DNA of 53,812 nucleotides, from assembly GCA_903825465.1 (NCBI GenBank), contig CAIKAR010000132.1, forward strand, positions 1 to 53,812. Direction: 5' to 3'. Each line of letters opens with the position of its first letter. Position 1 is the stretch's first letter. The notes beneath the pieces are model-generated. The model saw only the letters and a program-made list of their open reading frames with translations, was not told the origin of the DNA and ran no database searches. The stretch comes from an uncultured Hyphomicrobiales bacterium (lineage in GTDB: Bacteria > Pseudomonadota > Alphaproteobacteria > Rhizobiales > Beijerinckiaceae). The position numbers and the translations under genes were made by a program. Positions 17,016 through 25,481 of this stretch are shown here, one piece after another.

Positions 17016-17085
17016 GGCGGAAGCCTAGCACAGGCCGGGCGACGCCGACAAAAGCGGTGGATTGACCATTGCGGACGGCGCTCCT

Positions 17086-18096
17086 ATGCCAGCGCCTCGT
17101 TCGTTGGATAGTGGAGCGCGTCGCGTGGATTTCAGACATGTCGGCAGGTCGGGCCTGAAGGTCTCGACGCTGGGGATTGGCTGCAACAATTTCGGCGCGC
17201 GCCTCGACGAGGCGGCTTCCCTCAAGGTGATCCACGCCGCGCTGGACGCGGGCGTCAATTTCTTCGACACGGCGGACGTTTATCCACTCGGCAACTCAGG
17301 CGCTTCGGAGGAGATCCTTGGCCGCGGCCTCGGTTCGCGCCGCCGGGACATCGTTGTCGCAACGAAATTCGGCTTGCCGATGGACCCCCTGTCGAAGGCG
17401 CCGAACGGCTCGCGCCGCTATCTCGTCGAGGCCGCCGAAGCGAGCCTCAAGCGACTCGGCGCCGACTACATCGATCTTTACCAAGTGCATTTCCCCGACC
17501 GCCAGACGCCGATCGAGGAAACGCTGCGCGCGATGGACGACCTCGTTCGCCAAGGCAAGGTCCGCTACATCGGCGTCTCCAACATGCCCACCTGGGAAGT
17601 GGTGGATTCCCTGCACGCGTCGGAACGCATGGGAACGGAGAAGTTCATCTCCAGCCAAAACCAGTATTCGCTGCTCGCCCGCGAGGTCGAGGCCGAATTG
17701 CTGCCGGCGTTGAGCCGCCACGGGCTTGGTTTGCTGCCCTTCTTCCCGCTCGCGAGCGGATTGCTGTCGGGCAAATACCGGCGCAACGTCGCCATGCCGC
17801 AAGGCGCCCGGCTGACAAAGAGCCAACAACTCGCCGATATCTTTTTGAACGACGCCAATTTCGAGATCGTCGAGCGGCTGGAGGGCTTTTGCCAGCGTCG
17901 CGGCGTCACGATGCTGCAACTCGCGTTCCGCTGGTTGCTGGCGCGTGAATGCGTGCCAAGCGTCATCGCCGGAGCGAGCACGCCCGAACAGGTCGCGCAA
18001 AACGCGGCCGCCGTCGATGGCGCGCTCTCGGCGGAGGACGTGGCCGAAATCGACAAGCTCGCGGGCAACGCGCCGCGCCTGTTCTGGGCGCATTGA
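17086..18096 (+). CDS. Aldo-keto reductase
   Basis: A (beta/alpha)8 NAD(P)H-dependent oxidoreductase, 336 residues from this ATG. Catalytic residues are Asp61, Tyr66 (FFDTADVY), Lys94 (VVATKFG) and His135 (YQVHFPD). The family pattern YIGVSNMPTWEV and SSQNQYSLLAREVE follow, and the C-terminus has PSVIAGASTPEQV for cofactor binding. It resembles the YajO/Tas-like AKR group that reduces aldehydes or ketones. A GTG at 17125 with GGAG nine bases upstream gives the more usual VDFRHVGRSGLKVS start, so the true N-terminus may be 13 residues shorter. Cytoplasmic, monocistronic; its 3' end converges with yebC. Confidence 0.9.
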   Translation: MPAPRSLDSGARRVDFRHVGRSGLKVSTLGIGCNNFGARLDEAASLKVIHAALDAGVNFFDTADVYPLGNSGASEEILGRGLGSRRRDIVVATKFGLPMDPLSKAPNGSRRYLVEAAEASLKRLGADYIDLYQVHFPDRQTPIEETLRAMDDLVRQGKVRYIGVSNMPTWEVVDSLHASERMGTEKFISSQNQYSLLAREVEAELLPALSRHGLGLLPFFPLASGLLSGKYRRNVAMPQGARLTKSQQLADIFLNDANFEIVERLEGFCQRRGVTMLQLAFRWLLARECVPSVIAGASTPEQVAQNAAAVDGALSAEDVAEIDKLAGNAPRLFWAH

Positions 18097-18111
18097 GGTT
18101 TATCGAGGGGC

Positions 18112-18139
18112 CGGGCTGGCGAGGGCGGCGAGCCAGCCG
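18112..18139. terminator. Hairpin between convergent aldo-keto reductase and yebC genes
   Basis: GGCTGGC at 18114-18120 pairs with GCCAGCC at 18132-18138 around an 11-base loop. It fills the 48-bp gap between two convergent genes and lacks a T-run on either strand, so it is only a candidate bidirectional terminator. Confidence 0.4.
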
Positions 18140-18144
18140 GCCAT

Positions 18145-18891
18145 TCAGCCGCTCAGCTTCTTCAGCAACGCGTCCGAAATCTCGAAGTTCGCGTAGACGT
18201 TCTGCACGTCGTCGTTGTCTTCGAGCGCGCCGATGAGCTTCAAGACCTTCTCGCCCGCCTCGTCGTCAATGGCGACCGAGGTCTGCGGCTTCCACACGAG
18301 CCTGGACTTTTTCGGCTCGCCGAACTTCGCTTCGAGCGATTTCGCCACCTCGGCGAAGGACTCCATGGACGTCGTGATCTCGTGGCCGTCTTCGGTGGTC
18401 GCGCAATCTTCGGCGCCGGCCTCGATGGCCGCTTCCATCACGGCGTCTTCGGAGCCAGCCTTCGCGTCGAATTCGATGGAGCCGACGCGGTCGAACATGA
18501 AGGCGACCGCGTTGGTTTCCGCCAGCGCGCCGCCGGCCTTGGTGAAGTAGGAGCGCACCTCGCCCGCCGTGCGGTTGCGGTTGTCGGTCAAGGCCTCGAT
18601 GATAATGGCGACGCCGCCCGGCATGCGGCCCTCGTAGCGGACCTCGTCGTAGTTCTCCGCGTCGCCGCCGCTGGCCTTTTTAATGGCGCGGTCGATATTG
18701 TCTTTCGGCATGTTTTCGGAGCGCGCGGCCAACACCGCCAGCCGCAACCGCGGGTTCATCGCGGGGTCGGGCATTCCCATCTTGGCGGCGACGGTGATTT
18801 CGCGGGCGAGCTTGCCGAATATCTTCGAGCGGATAGCGTCCTGCTTCCCCTTCTTGTGCATGATGTTTTTGAACTGACTATGGCCGGCCAT
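18145..18891 (-). CDS. YebC/PmpR family protein (TACO1-like translation/transcription regulator)
   Basis: A 248-residue protein, normal length. It starts [19 protein letters not shown], the invariant YebC opening, and contains [15 protein letters not shown] and [19 protein letters not shown] (both family signatures). YebC proteins have been linked to DNA binding and to relief of ribosome stalling at polyproline; which applies here cannot be told. ATG at 18891 has AGGGGCGAAA upstream. In many genomes it lies with ruvC/ruvA; those are not here. Confidence 0.95.
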   Translation of the reverse strand: MAGHSQFKNIMHKKGKQDAIRSKIFGKLAREITVAAKMGMPDPAMNPRLRLAVLAARSENMPKDNIDRAIKKASGGDAENYDEVRYEGRMPGGVAIIIEALTDNRNRTAGEVRSYFTKAGGALAETNAVAFMFDRVGSIEFDAKAGSEDAVMEAAIEAGAEDCATTEDGHEITTSMESFAEVAKSLEAKFGEPKKSRLVWKPQTSVAIDDEAGEKVLKLIGALEDNDDVQNVYANFEISDALLKKLSG

Positions 18892-18938
18892 TTTCGCCCC
18901 TGATGTCCTGGACCCCGAGTTGGCCGGCCTTATACGCC

Positions 18939-18969
18939 GGCGCGCCGCGTTGGAAAAGCGCGGCGCGCC
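18939..18969. terminator. Perfect 11-bp GC stem-loop downstream of the hydrolase gene
   Basis: GGCGCGCCGCG (18939-18949) pairs with CGCGGCGCGCC (18959-18969) around loop TTGGAAAAG. It starts seven bases after the minus-strand hydrolase stop and ends 48 bp before the yebC start, so it fits termination of the receptor/hydrolase unit although no T-run follows. Confidence 0.5.
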
Positions 18970-18975
18970 CCGCGC

Positions 18976-20118
18976 TTACTTCACGGTCTTGTCGGTCCAG
19001 TCGGCCAACACCGCCGCGATGTCCATGTTGTTCTTTTCCAGCATCATCATGTGGTTGTTGCCATGAATGCCGACATCCGGCAGCCGGATATAGGTGGGAT
19101 GAACGCCCGCCTGTTCGAGATACCTGACCGTGCAATGGTCGTAGGGCGCGTGGTACGAGGCCTCCGAAGTCACGATCAGAATTGGCATTTTCTGAAGATT
19201 CGGAAGTTGCCGCGCCGGCGTGGCCTGCGACCAGCAACGAACGAGGTCGGGCGAATCGGCTTTCTCCTGCCGAACGAAGGACAATTCTTTCGGATCCGCC
19301 GCGGCGGGCGCGTAGGTCAGCTTTTCATAACCCAACCCCCAGGGCTTGGTCTCCGTCTGGTCTTTGAACCAGTCGGGAGCGCCCGTGTAATCGGTGTCGC
19401 GGACGGGCGGACCGCTCGGCTCAACCTGCACCAGCGCCTTGACGAGGTTGGGACGGTCGTCGGCGACCGGCCAGCCAAACGCGCCCGACTGCGAATGCGT
19501 GAGAACGATCGACGGGCCGATACGGTCGAGCAGCGCCACCAACGCCAGCCGGTTCAGTTTCTGCTGTTGCGGAAAATCGCTGATCGACGGAAGTTGCGCG
19601 GCGAGAAACTCCAGCGTCACAGGGTCGTTCGGATCGCCCTTGCCGGGCCATTGCGTGTGCAGCTTCGCCTGTGGCCAGAGATTGTATTGCTCGGGCGCGA
19701 CAAAGCGCTGCATGACCGTCGCGACCGGCGTCGAAGCGGTCTTGGCGTAAAGTTCGGGACGGAAGGCCGCTCGGCCGCGGCCGACCTGATCGACCACGTA
19801 AACCGCGTAGCCTCGCCGCAGAAAATACTGCGCCCAACCCTCGCGCCCGTCCGGCGTGCCTGTGAAGTTGGAGCCCGACTGCGAGCCTCCATGCACCATG
19901 ATCACGGGATAGGGGTCGGTTTGTTTCGCGGGGATTTGGAACTCCGCGTAAAGCTGGCCGCCGGGTATGTCTTTGCCGTCGATTTTGACCAGCGACTGTC
20001 CGGCGAAGAGATAGCCCTGTTTGGCGATGGACAGCGGCTCCTCGGCGCGCGCCGCGCCGCACTGGGAAGAGAAAGCGAGCGCGACAAAAGCGGCGTGGGC
20101 TAGGGATAGGCGCGGCAT
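18976..20118 (-). CDS. Secreted alpha/beta hydrolase
   Basis: A 380-residue protein with a signal peptide (about residues 1-25, ending AARA). VIMVHGGSQSG (HGG at about 76-78) forms the oxyanion hole, LTHSQSGAFGW gives the nucleophile Ser209, and DVGIHGNNHMMM near the C-terminus gives a histidine for the triad. WAQYFLRRGYAVYVVDQVGRGRAAF is a conserved alpha/beta-hydrolase strand and turn. ATG at 20118 follows GGAGG at ideal spacing. It lies 88 bp downstream of two Bug-type receptors on the same strand, so it likely cleaves an ester or similar compound in the periplasm to release the ligand they bind. Confidence 0.85.
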   Translation of the reverse strand: MPRLSLAHAAFVALAFSSQCGAARAEEPLSIAKQGYLFAGQSLVKIDGKDIPGGQLYAEFQIPAKQTDPYPVIMVHGGSQSGSNFTGTPDGREGWAQYFLRRGYAVYVVDQVGRGRAAFRPELYAKTASTPVATVMQRFVAPEQYNLWPQAKLHTQWPGKGDPNDPVTLEFLAAQLPSISDFPQQQKLNRLALVALLDRIGPSIVLTHSQSGAFGWPVADDRPNLVKALVQVEPSGPPVRDTDYTGAPDWFKDQTETKPWGLGYEKLTYAPAAADPKELSFVRQEKADSPDLVRCWSQATPARQLPNLQKMPILIVTSEASYHAPYDHCTVRYLEQAGVHPTYIRLPDVGIHGNNHMMMLEKNNMDIAAVLADWTDKTVK

Positions 20119-20206
20119 GGGTGTCCTCCAGTCGCGCTTTTTTCCGGCGCGTCGGGACGAGTTTAGGCCCGCGGCCAAGGAAGGCAAGGCAAGGTAAGAC
20201 GCTGTC

Positions 20207-21223
20207 TCAACCACCAGTCGCTATCGCCGCGCGCATTTTCAGAACCGTCTCGGGTGGAAACGCGTAAAGCCGCTTCATCATGGCGACGATGTCGTCGCCG
20301 CTGGCCGGAACGACTTCAAGTTGCAGCTTGGCCATGTCGTCGAGAAAGGCGGCATCGCGCATGAGCTTGTCGAAGGCCTCGCGCAACGCGGCGCCGCGTT
20401 CGGCGGGAACGCCCGGCGGCGCCACATAGGGCCGCGAGGCCTCTTTCGGCGCGACGATCAAATCCCAGACGTCGCGCTCCTGTTGCGTTTTCGCGAGCTC
20501 GAATATCGACGGCAGGCCCTTCAGGTCCGGGTGTGGTTTGAGCCCGCTTTGCAGGATCAGGCGGATTTTTCCCTGCGCCAGCCAGTCGGCTTTTTTTGTC
20601 TTGACGTAGGACCACGAAATACCGTGGACGCCCTGCGCCTCGCCGCGCTCGACCGCCAGAAGCGCTTCCGGCGTGCCGCTGTAGCCGCTGATCAGATTGA
20701 TCGGCGCGCCGTGCAGGCGGCGCATCGCCGTCGCCTCGACTTCGCTGTCGGTGCCGGCGCCGAGGTTCGCCAGAATGAGCGGCTTGGCGAGCACGTCGGC
20801 TGGAACGCGATGCGGCGCGTTCTTGTCGACGAGCAACACCGCGGTTTCCGATGTCACGCTGCCGAGCCAATTGAACTTGAAGGGATCGTAGCGGGCGGCG
20901 GCGTTGCCGCGCAATGGCTCAACCGTGATCTGACGTTGCGGCGCGCCAATCCACAAGCCGTCGCGCGGCGCCGAGTTGTAGAGGTAATTCGCCGCGACGA
21001 GTCCCGCGGCGCCCGGCATGTATTTAACGACGACGCTCGGCTCGCCGGGGATCAGCGCTCCCAAATGACGCGACACGGGGCGGGCGTAGGAATCGTAGCC
21101 GCCGCCGGGGTCGGATCCGACGATAATCGTCACGGTCTGGCCGCGGAAAAAGTCCGCGACAGGATCGGCGGCGGCGGTCGAGAGGATCGAGGTGGCGAAC
21201 AACAACGAACAAACGAACCGCAT
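20207..21223 (-). CDS. Bug/TctC-type tripartite tricarboxylate receptor (copy 1)
   Basis: A 338-residue secreted receptor with a signal peptide (about 1-20, LLFATSILSTAAA). VTIIVGSDPGGGYDSYARP and PGAAGLVAANYLYNSAPRDG are the ligand-loop signatures of the TctC/Bug family, which bind carboxylates and amides for TctAB carriers. SGYSGTPEALLAVERGE and a C-terminal PPETVLKMRAAI follow. ATG at 21223 has GGGAGG upstream. It follows copy 2 by 20 bp, so the two form an operon, with the hydrolase downstream. No TctA or TctB membrane genes are present. Confidence 0.88.
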   Translation of the reverse strand: MRFVCSLLFATSILSTAAADPVADFFRGQTVTIIVGSDPGGGYDSYARPVSRHLGALIPGEPSVVVKYMPGAAGLVAANYLYNSAPRDGLWIGAPQRQITVEPLRGNAAARYDPFKFNWLGSVTSETAVLLVDKNAPHRVPADVLAKPLILANLGAGTDSEVEATAMRRLHGAPINLISGYSGTPEALLAVERGEAQGVHGISWSYVKTKKADWLAQGKIRLILQSGLKPHPDLKGLPSIFELAKTQQERDVWDLIVAPKEASRPYVAPPGVPAERGAALREAFDKLMRDAAFLDDMAKLQLEVVPASGDDIVAMMKRLYAFPPETVLKMRAAIATGG

Positions 21224-21243
21224 CAAGATGCCTCCCCGTCACG

Positions 21244-22278
21244 TCATTGCCGCGCGATATCCTCGGCGAATTTTCGGGCCCGCGCGAGCGCGCCGGGCGA
21301 AATCGCGAACGTGTCGGCGGCGATTTTCGCCACGCCCGCGCCGTCGAGGAAATCGAGGTCCATGTTCGCCGCCGCCGCGTCGGCGCGCAACTCCGGGCTC
21401 GCCATGGTCGCCGCGACCGCTCCGCGCCACATTTCGACCATGTCCGCGTCAAGACCCGGCGGAGCCGCGATCGAGGTGCCAAGCGCTCCGCCGGACGCGA
21501 AGAGGCCGAATAGTTCGCGTTCTTCGGCGTCGCGCGCCACATCGACAACGGCGGGCGTGTCGGGCAGTTCGCGCCACCGTTCGCGCGTGTATTGCATAAT
21601 GGGCGTTATTTCGCGGTTTTTCAGCCGGTCGGCTTCGGTCGCCTTGAGCGACGACCACGGCTTGACGATGGCCGCGACCTCGCCTCGTTCCATCGCCAAT
21701 TCAGCGGACCGCGGGCCGGGGTAACCGGTCACCAACTTGAATTTCGTGCCTATAACCTGGTTGAGCAGCTTTGGAAAAACGACCGACGACGACGTCGGGC
21801 CGGTGCCGGCGACGACCACTTCGCTTTGCCGGGCAATGTCGAAATTCGTGAAACCGAACCGCGTCAGAGAGTGTTGCAGTTCGACATTCGACGTCATCCG
21901 GCCCAGCCAGCCGAGCTTTTCAACGTCGTATTTGAGCCCCGGCGCCACGCCCAACGCCTGGCCGATGGCGAGTGTTTGCGACAGAACGCCGATCGAGGTT
22001 CCATCGCGCGGCGACGCGTTGAACAAGTAGTTCGCGCCCACCATGCCGCCGGCGCCGGGAAGATTGCGAACGACAACGGCGGGCGCGCCGGGAAGATGCG
22101 CGCCGAGCCGCCGCGCCAGGAGCCGCGCGTAGAGATCGTAGGGACCGCCCGCCTCGAAGGCGATTAAAACCTCGACTGTTTTGCCTTTGAGAGTCGGCGC
22201 TTCAACGGCGCGCGCCGGGCTGGCGGCGCACAATGCGGGCGGGAAAACGACAGCCAAAGCCAGCTTCGGAAGTTTCAC
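21244..22278 (-). CDS. Bug/TctC-type tripartite tricarboxylate receptor (copy 2)
   Basis: A 344-residue receptor. The signal peptide is LPKLALAVVFPPALCAASPARA (two halves, about residues 2-23). VEVLIAFEAGGPYDLYARLL and NLPGAGGMVGANYLFNASPRDG (as separate motifs) align with copy 1, but the middle differs (FTNFDIARQSEVVVAG, TGYPGPRSAELAMERGE). The start is a GTG at 22278 with GGGGGG about six bases upstream; a longer upstream open frame has no signal peptide and poor composition. It is the first gene of the receptor-receptor-hydrolase unit and diverges from the dehydrogenase gene across 144 bp. Ligand unknown. Confidence 0.85.
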   Translation of the reverse strand: MKLPKLALAVVFPPALCAASPARAVEAPTLKGKTVEVLIAFEAGGPYDLYARLLARRLGAHLPGAPAVVVRNLPGAGGMVGANYLFNASPRDGTSIGVLSQTLAIGQALGVAPGLKYDVEKLGWLGRMTSNVELQHSLTRFGFTNFDIARQSEVVVAGTGPTSSSVVFPKLLNQVIGTKFKLVTGYPGPRSAELAMERGEVAAIVKPWSSLKATEADRLKNREITPIMQYTRERWRELPDTPAVVDVARDAEERELFGLFASGGALGTSIAAPPGLDADMVEMWRGAVAATMASPELRADAAAANMDLDFLDGAGVAKIAADTFAISPGALARARKFAEDIARQ

Positions 22279-22422
22279 CGCGGCCCCCCGTTTCCTCAAC
22301 CGTTGCTGTTGCGGCGCAGGGAGAATAGGTGCATCCCGGAACCGTCTGTCAACCTTGGATGTTTCGGGGCGCTTTCGCCGCCGCGCGGCGCTTCCGACAG
22401 CTGGACTGAAGGAGGGATGACA

Positions 22423-23403
22423 ATGCCGGCGGGGCGAACGACGGCGACAGGGCTGTGGTATGTCGCGCCCGGGCGCGCCGAATTGCGCGAAATCGCGCTT
22501 GGCGCGCTCCAGGAGGGCGAAGCGCTGGTGCGCGCGACGCATAGCGGCGTCAGCCGTGGCACCGAGCGGCTGGTGTTTTCAGGCCTCGTGCCGGCGTCGG
22601 AATTCCAGCGCATGCGCGCGCCGATGCAACGCGGCGATTTTCCTTTCCCGGTGCAATACGGCTATTGCGCGGTTGGCGTGGTGGAGGCGGGGCCAGCGGA
22701 GGTTGTCGGCAAGCCGGCGTTCTGCCTGCATCCCCATCAGGATTTTTTCCGGGCGCCCCTGTCAATGCTGACGATTTTGCCGGCGGGGCTGCCGCCGCGC
22801 CGCGCGACGCTCGCGGCCAATATGGAGACCGCTCTCAACGCGCTTTGGGATTCCGGCGCGGGGCCAGGAGATCGGATCGTCGTCGTCGGCGCGGGGGTCG
22901 TCGGCCTGCTTGTTGGCTATCTCAGCGCGCGCCTGCCCGGGGCGGATGTGTCGTTGGTCGATATCGACCCGACGCGGCAACCCATCGCGCGCGCTTTGGG
23001 CGTGCCCTTCGCGTCGCCCGATGACGCCTTGAGCGGCGCGGATGTCGTTTTTCACGCCAGCGCCAGCGCCGCGGGGCTCGCCCTCGCGCTTAATTCGGCG
23101 GGCAAAGAGGCGGTTGTCGTCGAAATGAGCTGGTATGGAGCGAAGGACACATCCGCGCCCCTGGGCGGCGCTTTTCACAGCCAACGGCTGCGGCTGGCGT
23201 CGTCGCAGGTGGGCGAGATCGCGCCGTCGCGCCGTCCACGTTGGACATACGCGCGCCGCATGGCGAAAGCGCTCGAACTGCTCAGCGACAACCGGCTCGA
23301 CGCGTTGATCGCCGACGACGTTTCCTTCGTTGATTTGCCGGCCGCCTTGCCGACGCTGCTCGCGCCCGGCGCGCCCGGTTTGGCGAGCGTCGTTCGCTAT
23401 TGA
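22423..23403 (+). CDS. Zinc-binding-type (MDR) dehydrogenase
   Basis: A 326-residue medium-chain dehydrogenase/reductase-like protein. THSGVSRGTERLVF and FPVQYGYCAVGVVEAG mark the substrate domain, and DRIVVVGAGVVGLLVGYL gives the nucleotide-binding GxGxxG. The structural-zinc cysteines typical of alcohol dehydrogenases are absent. Similar alphaproteobacterial proteins are annotated as zinc-binding dehydrogenases and resemble the BchC branch; no photosynthesis genes are near, so a BchC role is unlikely. ATG at 22423 has GGAGGG seven bases upstream; the ATG at 22417 lies too close to it. The 3' end overlaps the convergent gene by seven bases. Confidence 0.8.
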   Translation: MPAGRTTATGLWYVAPGRAELREIALGALQEGEALVRATHSGVSRGTERLVFSGLVPASEFQRMRAPMQRGDFPFPVQYGYCAVGVVEAGPAEVVGKPAFCLHPHQDFFRAPLSMLTILPAGLPPRRATLAANMETALNALWDSGAGPGDRIVVVGAGVVGLLVGYLSARLPGADVSLVDIDPTRQPIARALGVPFASPDDALSGADVVFHASASAAGLALALNSAGKEAVVVEMSWYGAKDTSAPLGGAFHSQRLRLASSQVGEIAPSRRPRWTYARRMAKALELLSDNRLDALIADDVSFVDLPAALPTLLAPGAPGLASVVRY

Positions 23404-23903
23404 TCTATTGTTTTTTTCGCGGTCTGGATTGACGACAAGAGCGCCGGCAACGCGTCCGGATTGGCGTTCTCGCCATCGTCGGAAGCCCAATAAGTGATCA
23501 TCAACGCGCCCGCCTCGCTGACTTGCAGGACGGAAACGACGACATGCGTCGGGCCGTCCTCGTCGCGACCCTCGAAGGAGAGCGAAAAGCCCGTGTAACC
23601 ATTGATCTCGATGTCTTTTGGCGCCGTCGAGGCCTGATCGACGACGATGCCCTTGTCGTCGAAGAACGCGCGAGCGGCGGCCAGCGCCCCATCCGGATCG
23701 TAACGATCGGCGGCCTCTACCGCGACATAGACCGCTTCGTCCGGCGACACCGCCTCGATGCCGTCGTCGAGGTCGTCGGCGGCCCAAGCATCGGGCAAGG
23801 CGATCAACGCCACCGGTTCGTCGTCCGGAAGCATATAAGTTTTCGCCCGCGAGGCCGCCGGAAGGCAGAGGGCGATCAAAGTCGCGATCAACAGCGCTTT
23901 CAT
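23397..23903 (-). CDS. Secreted protein of unknown function
   Basis: A 168-residue protein with a clear signal peptide (MKALLIATLIALCLPAASRA, cleavage near residue 20). The mature part is acidic (DDLDDGIEAVSPDEAVYVAV) and has the pattern EINGYTGFSLSFEGRDEDGP and MITYWASDDGENANPDA. I do not recognise a family; the fold looks like a small periplasmic beta-rich domain similar to lipoprotein or DUF-type stress proteins. ATG at 23903. Its 3' end overlaps the dehydrogenase gene by seven bases on the other strand. Confidence 0.65.
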   Translation of the reverse strand: MKALLIATLIALCLPAASRAKTYMLPDDEPVALIALPDAWAADDLDDGIEAVSPDEAVYVAVEAADRYDPDGALAAARAFFDDKGIVVDQASTAPKDIEINGYTGFSLSFEGRDEDGPTHVVVSVLQVSEAGALMITYWASDDGENANPDALPALLSSIQTAKKTIDQ

Positions 23904-24063
23904 GGGCGTTTCTGCGTTTTGGAAACGAGCGCGACGCTCAATCTCTTGTGCGCCGCACAATATCCCCTGCCCCGGCTCCGAGCAAGCCCGAGTTAGCGAC
24001 ACCGGGTGGAATTTTTCACCGGTGTTGGTCGAAAAAAAGGCGGCAACCTTGTCGCCGCCGGGG

Positions 24064-24435
24064 TCAAATCAATTCCAGATCGAACGCCGCCGAAAGATGT
24101 TCGGGCAGGCGCCGCGGAGACACGAACACGGCGTCCACGCGAAGATTGTAGCCATTGGCCCAACGGTTTTGCGACAGCCAGGCGCGCGCCGCGCGCGCGA
24201 CGCGCCGACGCTTTTGCTCGGAAATCGCGGTCCGCGCCGCCTCGATTTCAGGCCGAGCCTTGACCTCCACGAAGGCGATTGCTTGTCCACGGCAGACGAT
24301 CAGATCAATCTCGCCGCCGGGCGCGGAATAATTGCGCGCGAGAATTCGATACCCCTTGAGAACCAGCAGGATCAACGCCGCCCACTCGCCGCGCCGACCG
24401 AAGCCACGGGCGCGCTGGCGATTTTCCCGCGTCAT
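24064..24435 (-). CDS. yraN: YraN family protein (UPF0102, nuclease-like fold)
   Basis: A 123-residue protein. RGFGRRGEWAALILLVLKGY, RILARNYSAPGGEIDLIVC and AFVEVKAR (as separate blocks) carry the Glu, Asp and Glu-x-Lys of an archaeal-Holliday-resolvase-like nuclease core. Its role is not settled. ATG overlaps the rsmI stop (ATGA), so it is cotranslated with rsmI, a pairing seen widely in proteobacteria. The usual third gene of this group in alphaproteobacteria, gshB, is missing downstream. Confidence 0.92.
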   Translation of the reverse strand: MTRENRQRARGFGRRGEWAALILLVLKGYRILARNYSAPGGEIDLIVCRGQAIAFVEVKARPEIEAARTAISEQKRRRVARAARAWLSQNRWANGYNLRVDAVFVSPRRLPEHLSAAFDLELI

Positions 24436-25349
24436 TTCCGGCTTTCGCTCGCGAGTTCGATGGCCCGCGCGTAAACCTCGCGGCGAGGCTGGCCTGTTTT
24501 GGCCGAGACGACGGCCGCGGCGTCTTTCACCGAAAGCACGCCGAGCGACGCGCGGATCAACGAATCGACATCCTCCGCCAAGGGTGCCACGCCTTCCTCC
24601 GGGGGACCAACAATCAACACGATTTCGCCCTTGGGATCGGGCTCCCCCGCGAGCGCGGCGGCGAGGTCGGTTAGCGAGCCGCGCCGCGCGGTCTCAAACC
24701 GCTTGGTGAGTTCACGCGCGATGACGGCGGGCCGCGGGCCGAGAACTTCGGCGAGATCGGCAAGGGTTTCGGCGACCCGGCGCGGCGATTCGAAGAACAC
24801 CAGGGTGCCGGGGATCGGAGCCAGCGCCGCGATCCTCGATTTTCGGGCGGCGCTTTTTGGCGGCAAGAAACCCTCGAAGAAGAAGCGGTCGGTCGGCAGG
24901 CCCGCGATCGAAAGCGCGGCCAGCACGGCGGAAGCGCCCGGCACCGAAATCACCTCGATTCCAAGCGCCACCGCCTCCGCCACCAGCTTGAAGCCGGGGT
25001 CTGAAATCAGCGGCGTTCCGGCGTCGCTGACCAGCGCCAGCGCGTCGCCGTTTTGAAGGCGCGCCAGGATTCGCGGGCGAATAATGGCCGCGTTGTGCTC
25101 GTGGTAGCCGACCATCGGCGTCGCGATGCCGTAATGGGCGAGCAAATGGCTGGTGACGCGCTTGTCCTCGGCCAGAATCGCGTCGGCGGCCGCGAGCGTC
25201 GCCAGCGCCCGGAACGAGATATCGCCGAGATTGCCAATGGGCGTCGCGACAACGTGAAGGCCGGACCTCAACGGCTCCGCTTCGGCGCGCAGGCCGAAAG
25301 CGGTGAAGGCGGAAGCCTTGGTTTTGTCGGAAGGAGCATCGCCGGGCAT
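24432..25349 (-). CDS. rsmI: 16S rRNA (cytidine-2'-O)-methyltransferase RsmI
   Basis: A 305-residue tetrapyrrole-methylase-fold enzyme. LHVVATPIGNLGDISFRAL and SDAGTPLISDPGFKLV are RsmI signatures, followed by GASAVLAALSIAGLPTDRF and FFESPRRVAETLADL. It 2'-O-methylates C1402 of 16S rRNA with SAM. ATG at 25349. The gene diverges from a Bug receptor across 132 bp; in related genomes it usually diverges directly from the LppC-type lipoprotein gene that here lies beyond that receptor. Confidence 0.95.
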   Translation of the reverse strand: MPGDAPSDKTKASAFTAFGLRAEAEPLRSGLHVVATPIGNLGDISFRALATLAAADAILAEDKRVTSHLLAHYGIATPMVGYHEHNAAIIRPRILARLQNGDALALVSDAGTPLISDPGFKLVAEAVALGIEVISVPGASAVLAALSIAGLPTDRFFFEGFLPPKSAARKSRIAALAPIPGTLVFFESPRRVAETLADLAEVLGPRPAVIARELTKRFETARRGSLTDLAAALAGEPDPKGEIVLIVGPPEEGVAPLAEDVDSLIRASLGVLSVKDAAAVVSAKTGQPRREVYARAIELASESRK

Positions 25350-25481
25350 AGCGTTCTCTATTTAGGTACGAATGTTTGATATTTAGAACAAGCGATCCAC
25401 AGTTGCAATCCATGGTACATCTTTTCCAAATGCGAAGAGATGGATCGGTCCACGGAAAGCGCGGCCAAGGGAGGATGGGGA

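Noticed and set aside
22423-23403. BchC (bacteriochlorophyllide dehydrogenase) as identity of the MDR dehydrogenase
   Set aside because: Overall pattern is compatible, but there are no photosynthesis genes in the window and the general MDR annotation is safer.
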